Below are positions 31,887 through 45,600 of a stretch of 64,000 nt of DNA, in pieces. Source of the stretch: Glandiceps talaboti. Lineage: Eukaryota; Hemichordata; Enteropneusta; Spengelidae. The stretch covers positions 20,393,797 to 20,457,796 of the forward strand of contig NC_135566.1 in assembly GCF_964340395.1 (NCBI RefSeq), read 5' to 3'. The first letter of the stretch is position 1. Each line of letters starts with the position of its first letter. The notes beneath the pieces were generated by a model, which was not told the origin of the DNA, made no database searches, and was given only the letters and a program-made list of their open reading frames with translations. Position numbers and translations under genes: made by a program.

Positions 31887-34833
31887 TCTCAGTTAACATG
31901 TACAATTAGACATATTCACATGTCGCACGCCTGTCACAATAACGGAGAGACAGAATAGTGACTTATCGGCACATAAGTAGGCACCCAACAACAGTTGCAC
32001 AGTATACATATTACTTTTTGCTATCAGAAATTGATATTATATATAAGCTGAAGAACAAACTTTCAACATGTATCTCTTCCATAAAAACATGCAAAAAACC
32101 AGTGTCGCCACTCAGAGCTATTGTAGAGTGTAACTAGTTTTCCAGAAAGTTGATGGAAGTTTTCACACATTTGTTGTTAGATTGAATGCACTATCTCAAT
32201 ACGCATTTAAAACAACAAATCTTATACCTCAAGTACTCTCTATGTCGAAGTACATTACGAAAATTTAGTGTCGCTCATTTGTTGTAATTTACGTTATCAT
32301 TCATTTAAAAAATACTTTTCATGAAGTCTTTTCAGCAATCCGTTGAGAGATATTACTTCTTTTCACCTGCAACAGAAATACAACACAGACATGTACTGTT
32401 CTGTGACTGTTTTAGTGACTGTATGATGAAAGAATTTATTGTATTTTCAACTGAATCTTCCTATGCCTCTTTAATTGTGTAGAGTGTGGATAAGAATGTA
32501 ATAAACATTACCACACTTTTCAGTCATTTGCAATCAGCGAAGGTGAAGAAATTTTCACAGAAAGTCTACATCAAAATTATCATCGATATTTGTCGAAGCA
32601 TGTTCCAGTGAAGTGCATCGCGGAAACTTACCTCTAGGGATTATTTCAAATATCAATAGTTTAAAAAATCGTACGATTTGTACATAACATTGAAAGAGAA
32701 AAAATATGTAACCTACAACGCAGCGATTACGTCATGTCATCACCTATTTTAACGCTGTGATAAATGTAACGTAAATTACCAGAGTACCTACGGATTTGTT
32801 TATTTTGTTTCCTTCGTATTAAGAAGTATGCTGTTGATATTTTTTAGCCAAAACAATGTAAACTATAAGAACAGTGATGGAAAAGAAACATTGAAAACCT
32901 TTATGATCATTACAAGTGTATATATATTTAGAATATATAGGAAACAAGTATTGATGGAAAAGTAAATTACATTCATTATTCAAAGCAAATGTCTATTTGT
33001 CTGTCAAAACTTGTCTGGAATGCAAAAGCTGATTATACAATAAATAACTAAAAGTATCAAGACTAAAATAGCGTCTCACGCCGAGTATTTTAATTAAAGT
33101 AATGAGTATTTCTTCCAGAAACATAAAAGGTAACGTAGAGTACAAAAATATCAATCGCAATTCAAGTTTGTGAATCAACTGGACTATTTTATTTTCAAAT
33201 GGCAAAAGCTGACATATAACTAGTAGTTAATCAGCCCTCCGAATCAGTTGATCCTGTAGCTCAACCTAATACTGCTGGAAGTTCGTCACATTCACAGAAT
33301 GGAACACCACACAGTGGAACTTCTATGGAAATAGACCCCGATATTGGGGACTTGGTGGCGGCTATATATATGACAGTCACTGGTACATCAGGGAGGTAAA
33401 AGAGATAGACCCCTTTGACAAGGAAGTGTACGTACATGTATTATACTCTTCGATTGGTTTGTGAAATCTGCCTAAAGAGCTTTTGAACTCGATTCCTAGC
33501 AAAGTCATGAAATACTTTCATTGTTACTGTTTCTCTGATTTTTTCTGTTGAACCTTAGCAAGTACTTGTCTCTCATTACTGAGACAACGAATTGCTGTTA
33601 TTTCTATGTCTTAAGACAGTATTGATCAGATTCTGCATTTTCTTTCATTCGCTTAAAACAAATAGCTGCTTCATTGATTGTTTCTTAGTTTAGAATCCAA
33701 TCCAAATTGATTACGGTTTCTCCTGAAAACGATGTTTGGTTGCACTATTTAAAGCCACAATAACGTTCTTTATAAAATATGTTATATGACGTTTTCATTT
33801 ACCCGACAATTTTACTAACAGTCCTAAATAGTAATGTGTTCGTTATGACGACATACTTTTTATATTTGAAAATAGACTTGTTTTCATGTACACTGAGAGG
33901 TATAGCTTGAAATGTTTTCTGCAAAACCAATGGGTAATTTACGTTACGTCAATTTAAATTGCTGTTTGATTACATTATAAATGTACACAACAATGAACAA
34001 AAATGTATTCGGATTTTCGTTTGGTTCCATTACAAAATTACATGTAATTGTATTACACATCACTGTACATCAACATGACTTGGGTATTGATAGAAACCAG
34101 GATATATTGCCAAATAAGGTTTCGATGATGATGTTCAACAAGTATTACGTCGGTACGTATCAGACTGACAATTACATTGCACCATAAAGAAAACTAAAGA
34201 TATCATAAAATAAATGAGAAAACAATATTATCTTGTAACTTTTAATTTACGTTACCAAGTTGGTGAGCCAGTGTAATCTACGTTACAAACTGAGATGGTC
34301 AAATATTTCATTCCATATCAAATTACTACAAATACCTATTATTAAGTCAAAATCTCCTTCATAAACGCTTACAATATACGAAGTATAGCTGTCATCATAG
34401 ATGTATATTTCATAGGACATCATGTCAGTTGCAAGTATGGTGTTTGAGAACTTTTTATTTGAAAGGATTGAGCATTGGTAATCTTCCCCATTTTTTTTCT
34501 GAAATGACCGAATAATACGTATCGGTTTCTTGTTTGAATGTGTGAATGAGTTTGTAAGTTCAAAATAAAATAATTGCGTTGGGAACCAATTGATCTATAT
34601 TTCATTGGTAAAACTGTTCTGAAATATAACCATGGTAACGTAAATTACATTGGCTAAATTGCAAACTAATAGTTAAACTATAAAATCACAAGAATGGGTT
34701 CCATTCATGTGCTGAAATTTGTCACCATAAAGCAGTCCCATCTCCCCTATAGTCTACTTATAACAGAATACTGGTTTGCCGACATCACCGACTGGTCCAA
34801 ATTAGCACCTCTATTTGTACATGTTAACTGAGA
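31887..34833. mobile_element. 2.95 kb TIR element splitting a ~60-bp repeat array
   Basis: Terminal inverted repeats of 24 bp with one mismatch, starting TCTCAGTTAACATGTACAA (31887-31910 and 34810-34833). The flanking DNA on both sides is the same tandem repeat (GCTGTCATTCCACTTATGCT and related), so the element interrupted an older array. Inside are a degenerate coding relic (33234-33440) and seven copies of a GTAATTTACGTTACC-type motif. I see no clean target duplication: the flanks TCTAGG and ATAAGT do not match exactly. Confidence 0.6.
33234..33440 (+). pseudogene. Degenerate coding relic inside the 2.95 kb TIR element
   Basis: One frame reads PSESVDPVAQPNTAGSSSHS then QNGTPHSGTSMEIDPDIGDL and VAAIY. 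At a TATATATAT tract it slips by 2 bp, after which the next frame continues DSHWYIREVKEIDPFDKEVY VHVL. A Ser-rich linker leading to a compact VAAIYD.HWYI..V.EID..D.EV.V block looks like real protein, probably the C-terminus of a transposon-encoded protein (inference). I recognise no named domain. Too short to encode anything now. Confidence 0.45.
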
Positions 34834-34839
34834 ATAAGT

Positions 34840-35115
34840 GCAACGCATTGATATTGCTGTTATTCTACTTATGCTATAGAGTGGTGGCTGTCATTTCACT
34901 AGTTTAACAGTGTAGAGGGCGTCATTCAACTAACTGAATGTAGAAAAGGGTGTCATTTCACTGTTTAACAGTGTAGAGGGTGTCATTCAACTAACTGAAT
35001 GTAGAAAAGGGTATCATTCCACTGTTTAACAGTGTAGAGGGCGTCATTCAACTAACTGAATGTAGAAAAGGGTGTCATTCCACTGTTTAGATGATATTTT
35101 GTAAAGGCAGTCATT
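34840..35115. repeat. GTCATTCC-type tandem repeat, right part (61-bp period)
   Basis: Three near-identical 61-bp units (GGCGTCATTCAACTAACTGA, ATGTAGAAAAGGGTGTCATT, CCACTGTTTAACAGTGTAGA) end just 120 bp before the GMC start codon. CACTGTTTAACAGTG within each unit is nearly palindromic. Confidence 0.75.
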
Positions 35116-35240
35116 CGTTTTAGGGTCACCCAATACTGCACGTGACACCATGCATAGGATATGTCGTCGTTACATTAACATATTGTGTGTTAAAGTTCAT
35201 GTCATACCGTCCATGCTTTCAATCAACCAGCTGTACCAAA

Positions 35241-37107
35241 ATGGCAAACGACAGACAGTCGTACGACTACATCATAATAGGAGCTGGAAGCGCAGGCTGT
35301 GTCCTGGCTAACCGCCTTTCACAAGATGAGAACACAAGTGTGTTGCTGATAGAAGCAGGTCCCGAGGACACAAAATCTGAGATCCATGAAGTTCCCGTCA
35401 AATACGATGCTTTACTAGGGAGTGAGGTCGACTGGAAATACAAGGTCAGCGATCGTGCCCCAGCTATAGATATATTTTCTCGGTACTAAGTGTTTCGTCT
35501 GAACAGTACATAAGACTGTTACATTTAGTATCACTGGTGTTAAACTGACTGACTGACTGACTGACTGACTGACTGACTGACTGACTGACTCACTCACTCA
35601 CTCACTCACTCACTCATTTATTCTTGCATTCATGATTACAATAGTCTATAGGCCTATTGATATTTTTGTTTACCGTGACCTTGTATTGTACGTCTACATA
35701 GTGTACCATTCTTTAGTTTAATATCTTAGTTAAAACTTATACAGAATTGAATGGATGGGAGGAGTGTCCTTGCTTACAGTTATATGAATTGGTAACACTA
35801 ATAAAAGTATTACTTGGGCAACACAGTAAACTTACCATGTAAGAACATTATACTGGAAAGGGGGTGGGGAGACACGCCCAGGGGAACAAATGACAAACAA
35901 CTTGCAATTGACGTTCACATATTTTGAGTGTTCTCGAGGATATATATTAAAGTTCAAATATAAAGTGGGGGTCAAAGACCGAGTAAACAGCGTTGAGAAC
36001 AAGATGTAACCCTGTCGAATGTACCACCACGTGAAAAAGTGGGTAATATGTTAACAGTAAACAATGTACAGCTCGTTTCATGTTAGTGTTCACTTGCTCT
36101 GTTTGATACAACTGTTACATTTAAGATTGAATTGAATGAATACAGTTTCTTGCAATATTTTGTCAAAATGAAATGAATTAATATGCCACCATGGAGACAT
36201 CAAATACCGTGACATCAAATCATTGACAGCCTAGTGCCTGTGTCTAGATGAAATATGTTTAATGGTTTATTTTGTTTAAAATGTACCAAGAAATTGATCT
36301 TGTTTATCTTAAAGTGTAAAAAGGTTGAGACCAAACACTACAAATCTGAGAGTGAAGAAATTTCATTATCATTTCATATCAGGCTGATGTGAGATGGAAC
36401 CATTTACAATTTGTACGAGCAGTAGAAATCATAATGATATTTTCATACACAGCTGAAACTAAGTTGAATTTTATTTTTTAAATGTATTTACTGCTTTGCT
36501 ACAGACAGTTTCTCAGAAGCAGGCTTGTCTTGGGAGAGAGGATAACTGTTGCTATTGGAACAAAGGAAAGGTAAGTACATACATTACAATAAATCACAAC
36601 TTACATGTCCCGTCAGCTTCCATGGAAAATCATTGCACCTTTACTATGATAGAAAGCCATATTATACATCCCATAATAGTACTACTCTACACTACTCAAC
36701 TCTACATAATGGTTTACTCTACAATGTCACCTGTGCATATCAGTAGTAATTTTCTTCTTTTTCAAAACGTTTCAATTGAAATTTGTACATATTACACACC
36801 TTCATGTTTATGTTTATAGCACAAATTTCTATTTCGACAGATGAAATAAATGTTGTTAACAGTGTTCTGATCCTGTTTTGGGAGCCTTCAGTAATTACGA
36901 GGGGGGGGGTGTGGGCTGGGGTGGGGGGTTGTATTATAAAATCTGATCCCCCCGTCTCAAAATGACAAATTCAATGACAGATGGATGGCTGTTATGTGGA
37001 CAGATTAAAGGGACAGTAGCTGTAACTTTTTATGATTTTTTTAGCACAACTGAACTGATAATGTTCAGTAGTGCTATAGGCATGGCAAAGTGTCTGTCTG
37101 TCTGTCC

Positions 37108-37162
<55 letters not shown>

Positions 37163-38958
37163 CAAGTTAAAGTCAAAAACTGCAGGACCGATTATTTTGA
37201 TATTTGGTGGTCATGTTACTTCTGGTGTCTAGTTGGGAAATTGTTCAAAGGAAAATGATTGCATCAGAGATGTGGGTTTTGGGTCAAAAATGTGATTTTT
37301 GGTCAAGAAACTTAAACTCCAAAAGTACTGGGCAGATTGACATGGAATTTGGTGGGAAGATTCTTAGGAGTGAGTAAATTAAGATTTGTTCATGACATGA
37401 CGATTCCCTTAGTAATATGTAAATTAGGGCTAAAATGGTCAAAAACCTATAATTACAAAACTACTCAGCAGATTTGGCTGAAATTGTTCAGGGATGCATC
37501 TGTGGGAGTATAAATTAAGAAATATTAAGCTATAATGATCCCATCAGTTATATGTAAATTAGGTGTAAATATGTAAATTTCAAAAAGTACTTGGTCAATG
37601 AGACTGAAACTTGGTGAGATGTTTCTAGAAGTGTTATTCTGAAGATTGTCTTCAAATTATTTTGACACAAATGTCCTAGCAACCATGACCACGCCCTTAG
37701 CAACAACCAAATGGCAGTTTATATTGGTCAAATAACATCATCTGGTGGGCAAGTGAGTAAACATTCAAAAATGTATGCAAATATTCCTAGCAACCATGAC
37801 CACACCCATAGCAACAACCAAACGGTCGTATATTTCACAAAGATAACAGGGATTAATAGACAATTGAATAAACATTCCAAAAAATGTATGTAAATTTGCC
37901 TAGCAACAAGACCACGCCCATACCAACAGCCGAATAATCACGTATATTGTGAAGATAACAACGGGGATTAATAGACAATTGAATAAACATTCAAAAAATG
38001 TATGCAAATGTTCCTAGCCAAAGAGACCACGCCCATAGCATCAACCAAATGATCACATATATTGGAAAGATAATATCAGGAATTCATACACAAGAAGTGA
38101 ACAAAAACATTAAAAACTGTATGCAAATATATCTAACATCATGACCACGCCCATAGCAACAGCCAAATGGTCGCGTATATCGCAAAGATAGCAACATGGT
38201 TGGATAGGCAACTGGATAGTCATTCAGCAAATGAACACCTATTGTTAGCATGGGCTAGGATATGGATAAACATTTTTAAAAACTGTACAGTTGTGCTACA
38301 ATGCCATTGGCGGTATTTTTCAGTATGTTTTATTCTGTGTATCAACTACAGTTTCTAGTTTCTTGTTCTACTCCATAACGCACATTGAAACACTCCTGTG
38401 TTTGGCAAACACTTGTAAACACAACCTGTATATGTACCAACTGCATTTTTATTTTTGACAAGTGAATTTTAGTCTGGACTAAAATTATCAACAATAACAG
38501 TGCACTTTACACATATACAGTCGTGATAACAAGCCAAATACAGGGTAATTCAACATGTTTTAAGGAGTAGAACAAGAAACTGCACTTGACACACACAACA
38601 AAAGTATTGAAAAAAGGTAATCAAGTTACAGATACTGTCCCTTTAAATAAATTTGATTATACATGTATAACACATATTTCTGCTATGCACAAATATCACC
38701 AAACTTACTGGTACATTATTCTTTGTTTATAATTATATAATAAATAATATATAGCAACAGCCAAATGATTGCGCATATCGCAAAGATAGCAACATGGTTG
38801 GATAGGCAACTGGATAGTCATTCAGCAAATGAACACCTATTGTTAGCATGGACTAGCATATGGATAAACATTTTTAAAAACTGTACAGTTGTGCTATTGG
38901 CGGTATTTTTTAGCACAACTGAGCTGATAAGGTTCAGTAGTGCTATAGGCATTGCTAA

Positions 38959-39046
<88 letters not shown>

Positions 39047-41246
39047 AACTTAAAGTCAAAAACTGCTTGACTGATTGCCATGATATTTGGTGGGTATATT
39101 ACCTCTGGTGTCTAGTTGGGAAATTGTTCAAATCAAAATGATCTTACCACTGGTGTGTGATTTGGGTCAAAAAATGTTATTTTTGGTTAAAAAACTTTAA
39201 CTCAAAAACTAAAGGGCAAATCGGTCTGAAATTTGGTAGGAGCATTCTTAGAGGTGTTTAGATTAAGAATTGTTCATAACATGATGAGCCCATCAGTAAT
39301 ATGCAAATTGGGGCTAAAATGTACATTTTTTGTCAAAAGTCTTTAATTCCAAAACTACTGAGCAGATTGGACTGAAATTTGATGGGGATGCATCTAGGCG
39401 TGTATAGATGAAAAAAAATTAAAACACATAATAATCTCATCAGTGACATGGAATGTAGGTGTAAAAATCTGAATTTTGGTCAAAAACTTATATCTCAAAA
39501 AGTACTACGTGAATGAGTATGAATCTTGGTGAGATGTTTCTAGAAGTGCTATTCTATATATCATTGCTTTTCCTAAACAATCTTCAACTCTGAAATTACC
39601 CAGTAGATTGGAGCTTAACTTTGTTGAGAATGTGTAGATTTATCCTCATTAGCTGACACAGTGAGAACAGTATATTGTTAATTAGCTATAATGTTTACTT
39701 TACTATTTCCTCTGGTGGTAATGTGTGTATCATGGCCAGTTTGGTTTATGACTTGATTATGTAATATGTTGTAAGACAGCTGTTTAAAAAATAAAGAAGT
39801 ACAAAACCTTGTAGACACATCACTTTAAAGTTTGATTAGGATGTTGCTATACTTGTCTTGATTAAGTTCACTTCCAACATAGGATGGCTGGATTATTGAA
39901 AACTAGGTATGACAATTTTGTTTTGGTTACAACTTTAAATCTTCATACAATTATATATCTATGATTGCCCTGAACATGAAGTTGTGCGACAATGCAATAT
40001 TTGCGCTATTTTTTTTTAAAATGTTACCCTGTGTTTTAAAGTATCACATAACCAGTACTTTATTGTTGTTCCTCTACTGGTTGTTTAATCATATGTTCTG
40101 TAGTAAAAAAAACTGTCTAGTAAACTATGAAACTTCATTGTATTTGACTTTTCTTGCTGGAATTGACTGTAGTGTAGAATATTTACATCAAATTAGCCAT
40201 GTTTGGAAAACACTATTTATCTGAAACTTCATTTCAAGTGAAAACTATTTTTTCCTTCACTTTTCATGCAACTAAGTAAGACAGAGTACAACATAAATTA
40301 CCTGTGAAATTCTAAAATATGTTTTTACCGTTCATTACCATTTTCAACGGTAATGCCAGTGAAAATAAAATATTCTGCACTATTTTCTGCTCAATGGACA
40401 TTCTCATGAGACAAGATATTGAAGCCAGTGACTGGTTTCAGCATGTATGTGATACAGGCCCTTGAATCTTTGCATGGAAATCGGGTATATGGCTCACATG
40501 ACGTATTCCCAAACAGCCAAGCTACACAAGATGCCGTAAATTGTAACTACATGCAGCTTAGCTAAATATGAGCCTTAGTTTGAAGGGGTGTATGTTGTTT
40601 CTCTCAGAATTGTAGACTTTGTTTGAAATAGTGCAGAGTGCATTTTACAAGAATTTTATCTTCTCACTCTTTGGTAACAAGTACAATCCAGGTAGGTCAT
40701 AAAATGAGTCAACGTGGACAGGTTTTTAAAATATATGACCTTCCCCCTTCGACAGGTTCTAAAACATGACCCTCCCCAATCCCCTTCCCCTCCCTTAGGA
40801 TACATTGTAACTAGATCAGAAAAAACCTGATAAACAGTGCACAAATTTCAATATCGTGTACTACGTATTTTTGTGGACACCCCTGTTCAACTCAGTGAGA
40901 CGCCATCTACCCATCATCGGTCAGTTGGCATGACTCAAGACTATAGTTTAGTGATATTTGAGTTTTTATGTTGATAAAATACAAATATCCATGAGGCCTG
41001 CTTGATGTTCTTGCTTAACAAACATTTGACAGGTACTAGGAGGTTCAAGTAGTATCAACGCTTTGCAGTATGTTAGAGGATGTAAGGAAGACTATGATTC
41101 ATGGGCTAGTTTAGGTGCGGATGGATGGAGCTTTGCAGAAGTATTACCTTATTTCTTGAAAGCTGAAAATAATACCAAGTGAGTTTCTTGATATATAATA
41201 ATAATAATAATAATGATGTATGTATGTAAGTATGTATGTATGTATG

Positions 41247-41277
<31 letters not shown>

Positions 41278-41404
41278 GTATGTATGTATGTATGTATATA
41301 AGTATGTATGTATGTATGTATGTATGTATGTATGTATGTATGTATGTATGTATGTATGTGTATGTGTGTATGTGTGTATGTGTGTATGTATGTATGTATG
41401 TATG

Positions 41405-41438
<34 letters not shown>

Positions 41439-42562
41439 TGTATATGTGTGTGTGTGTGTGTATGTGTGTGTGTGTGAGTACATACAAAACAGATGCTATT
41501 ATTGTTTTAACTTCAGCCCATGTCATTGTTTCATATCAAGAAAATCCTAAAATATTGAGTGACTCAATTTAAAGATAATTAACAATCCTAACATTCTTCT
41601 TTTGTTGTGGTTTACATTAATTTTCCATCATCACTGCTGTATCAATATTAACCCTCACTTTACACACTTTGTAGCAAAGAACACGTGGAAAGTAAACACG
41701 GTGATGAAAAAGGACCAATGACATTGTCAGATATGCTACCGCGGTTGAAATTCTCAGAAGTGTTTGTAGCAGCAGGTATCAAATTTCATCTCGTTTTGTC
41801 TGTTAACATATTTTATATTGTTTTCCTGGTTGACTCAGACAACAAATGTGATAGCTGTGTTACTACGTATGCATTACTATTGTGATAACTGTGAATCGTT
41901 ACTTGACTACTGTACATTACTATTGTGATAATAATAACTTCAATGCCAAACTTTAGTCATATGGACATTTACGATAAACTATGCCATTTAATGTTAACAT
42001 TTCCCATTGATACCGCTACCGCAAACTTTCTACATGAAGCATTTAATCGTAGAAAAACCTTTATTTATAATTTCAAACGTATGTGATATTTAATTATTTA
42101 TTTTGAAATTTTCTTTTGTGTCCTATAAGCCAGAGGGCTGGATGTGGCTCTTTTGTTTATAAATTCTGTTTAAGTATTGTATAATTTAAATAAGTTCACA
42201 TAGGACACTTTAATAAACTATAACATAACATAACACTGTCTATTGTGATAGCTGTGAAAACATTACATTTATACTTTATAAGGACAAGAGACAAGAATGT
42301 ATTCTATTTTTGCTGAAATCAAGGAAATACCGTGAGATACGTGTCTACTATATACCGTCTTTTTATGATGCCAACTGATGTTAGAAACTGTTGAATGGAT
42401 AATCTGATCTACTCTTAAAACATACAGACTATTTAATTTTAGAGTTCACTGGATATGTTTGATACAACCACTGAACAACCAATAATAAACTGCATATCAA
42501 GATTGCACTTTCTTGCTACATTTTTACCTCCTGTAAGGGGACGGGAGGTATTAAAAGGGGAA

Positions 42563-42642
<80 letters not shown>

Positions 42643-45600
42643 AATCGGCTTGCTCAATTGTAATGAAATTTGGGATATATAATCTTTAGGGTAATAGCTA
42701 GACCTGATTAGGTTTTGAGCCAGATCTGTTAATGTTTAATTAGAGAAATTTGCATATTAATGAAATCAACTAATTACGCAATATCTTAAGACTGCATACT
42801 TCAATTTCAATATAATTTAGTATATTCGTTAAACATAACAACATACATTTGTCCTATAAAATTCGTTGATGTATCTTAGAGCGTTAATGAATAATTTGCA
42901 TAAATAATTTTTTTTTTTAATTAGGCTATATCTTAAGAATACATACTTCAAATTCAACATAATTTAGTACATACATTAACCATAAGAAAACACATATGTC
43001 CTATCAAGTTTGTTGATGCACCATACAGTGTTAATGAATCATTTGCATAATTAATGATTTTCGGTAATTAGGCTATATCTTAAGAATACATACTTCAATT
43101 CCAATATAATTCAGTACACACGTTAACCATAACAAATTGTGTATGTCCTGTAAAGTTTGTTGGTGTACCTTACAGTGTTAATGAATAATTTGCATAATTA
43201 ATGATTTTCAGTAATTAGGCTATATCTTAAGATTGCATTAAGTAGTATCATACACTCTTACATACATTAACCTAAGAAAGCACGCTTGTCCAAAAAACAA
43301 AGCCTGTTACCATAGTTTTTTTAGTTTAATGAGTTATTTGCATAATTAGTGATTCCCTTACGGGAGGCGCTCAGTTTAAATCTGGTGTCTAAATGAAATA
43401 AACCATTTAAATTCACTGCAATTAAATGCAGATACCAAGTTGGTATCACATCAAAGTGTAATATGTGTAGTTTCTTATTGGTTTCAGTGTTGTTGTATCA
43501 AACAGAGCCAGTGAACATTAATAAGAAAAAAACTGTCAGTCAGCAGTGCACAGGCTATCAAATATTCGTTTCTATAGAATAATATATTTTATTTGTATTC
43601 CTAACAAGGTAAAGAACTTGGATATGATCTAATAGAAACCAATAACTGCATTGATTCCGTAAGTTTAGAAAAATGACTTTAAATAAAATGTATCTTCCTG
43701 ATGAACAAACTGTTTATCAACTTTCTTGTGAAGTGATAGTTTGCCTTCATTAATGATTTTTCCTTTGATATGATGACTTAAATGAAATCCTAAATACATA
43801 CATTCCAAAATTATTGATAAATACACATATTCCAAAATTATTGATATTGCTATTTAGTACATTACGTACAACAAAAGAACCAGTAAATAATGATTGTTGA
43901 CAGCATACTTGTGAGATAACAATATTTTAAAAATGAACCTCCATAGGTTGGCTTTACCCATCCACAAGCAACCATAAACAATGGCAGACGAGAAAGCACA
44001 GCAACTGCATATCTTAATCCGGCAAGGAAACGACAAAATTTGTCTATCTGGACTGACACATTAGCAACTAAGGTAAGTGTATAGAGGTTTGTGTATGCTC
44101 AGACACTAAAAAATGTATGCATAAATAAATTTAGTGTGATGACGCTAAAACGTTCACATGTCCGTATTGACAGCATGACTGCCTGTGCCTGGCACCCTAT
44201 TTTGCATATGACTGACTATGTTTTGGGGATGGAGAACTTGTGGTGACTCACTGGCAAGTAATCACCAAAATATAAACATTACCCAGCTGGGTTGTTCACA
44301 CACGCAAATGTTGCATATTTGAATAATCCTGAGTGTCTCGCATTTGCATAGATTACCCATAATCCTCTTTATATAGGGCAGTTCTGTGAAAGTCTAAAAA
44401 AAGAAATGCCATTCTTTTTAAAGCATTGAATGTTAATTGTTAGCTTCCTGTGTCTGTATCAGTGCCAATGTACATAAGTTCTAAGAACCTAACACAAAAG
44501 TAGAATACAAGTCAACACTTACAAGTATTGCAAACTTAATACTGTCAATCGGTGAAAGCACAGAAATATTAAGTACACCGCAAGAGGATCTGATGATAGT
44601 AACAGCATTTTAAAGATTATACCTGTCCAGTCTCTTTATAGTATTAATAATATTAGTTCTTTATGTAGTTCTTTCTCTGCTCAAAACACTTTAAAATCAC
44701 TAACCCGGTATGCACTAATAGCACCGCAATTGTCATCATACTTCCTGAACTCCGTGGGGAAGACAAATCTATATTGATTTGAAACAATTACCGATTTATG
44801 ATTCTTTTAAATTGGGATACATGTTTTTTTTTTGAAGATCATATTTGATGGAAAATTAGCCAAAGCAGTGAAATTTATAAAAGACAGTGTCGAAGGCGAG
44901 GTCAATGTAAAGAAAGAGGTTATATTATCTGCGGGCAGCATTGCATCACCACAGGTAAGGAAATAATCTAATCCATCAAAATGTGAATGTGTCATTAATA
45001 CTTTGATCTCCACATATTTCCATGCTGTCTAGAATATGTCGTGTTGGAAAAGAATATTCATATTTGTAAGTCATCATGAAATAAATTATATTAGGAATAA
45101 ATAAGACATCTAAGGACTACTTCTAGCCTTCAAAAATGCACCAATCATGTACTACTCTATAATAACCTGCTCAGTATATGGATTAACCTTAAAAGACGCA
45201 TTGGCATGTGTAAAAACTAAAATAATCTGTAAATGAGATTTAATTCATTCATCACTCACTCACTCACTCACTCACTCACTCACTCACTCTCACCCATCCA
45301 CCCACCCACCCACCCACCCACCCACTCACTCACTCACTCACTCACTCACTCACTCACTCACTCACTCACTCTGTCACTCTCTCAAAAAGCTGTATTCTTA
45401 TTCCTCCGTTGTAGCTCTTGATGCTATCGGGTGTAGGACCAAAAGACCACCTTAAAGAATTAGGTATTCCTGTACTATTGGATCTACCTGTCGGAGACAA
45501 TCTGCAGGTAAATGTATTAGGTTTACAATATCATATCTTTAAAAAGATATGGGTAAGGTTGAATTCAGGTCGGTATTGGTATACAGGGGGTGAAATTCTA

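Noticed and set aside
41106-41572. Long frames of Tyr-Ile-His or Met-Tyr-Val-Cys repeats
   Set aside because: Translations of the (TATG)n tract in GMC intron 3.
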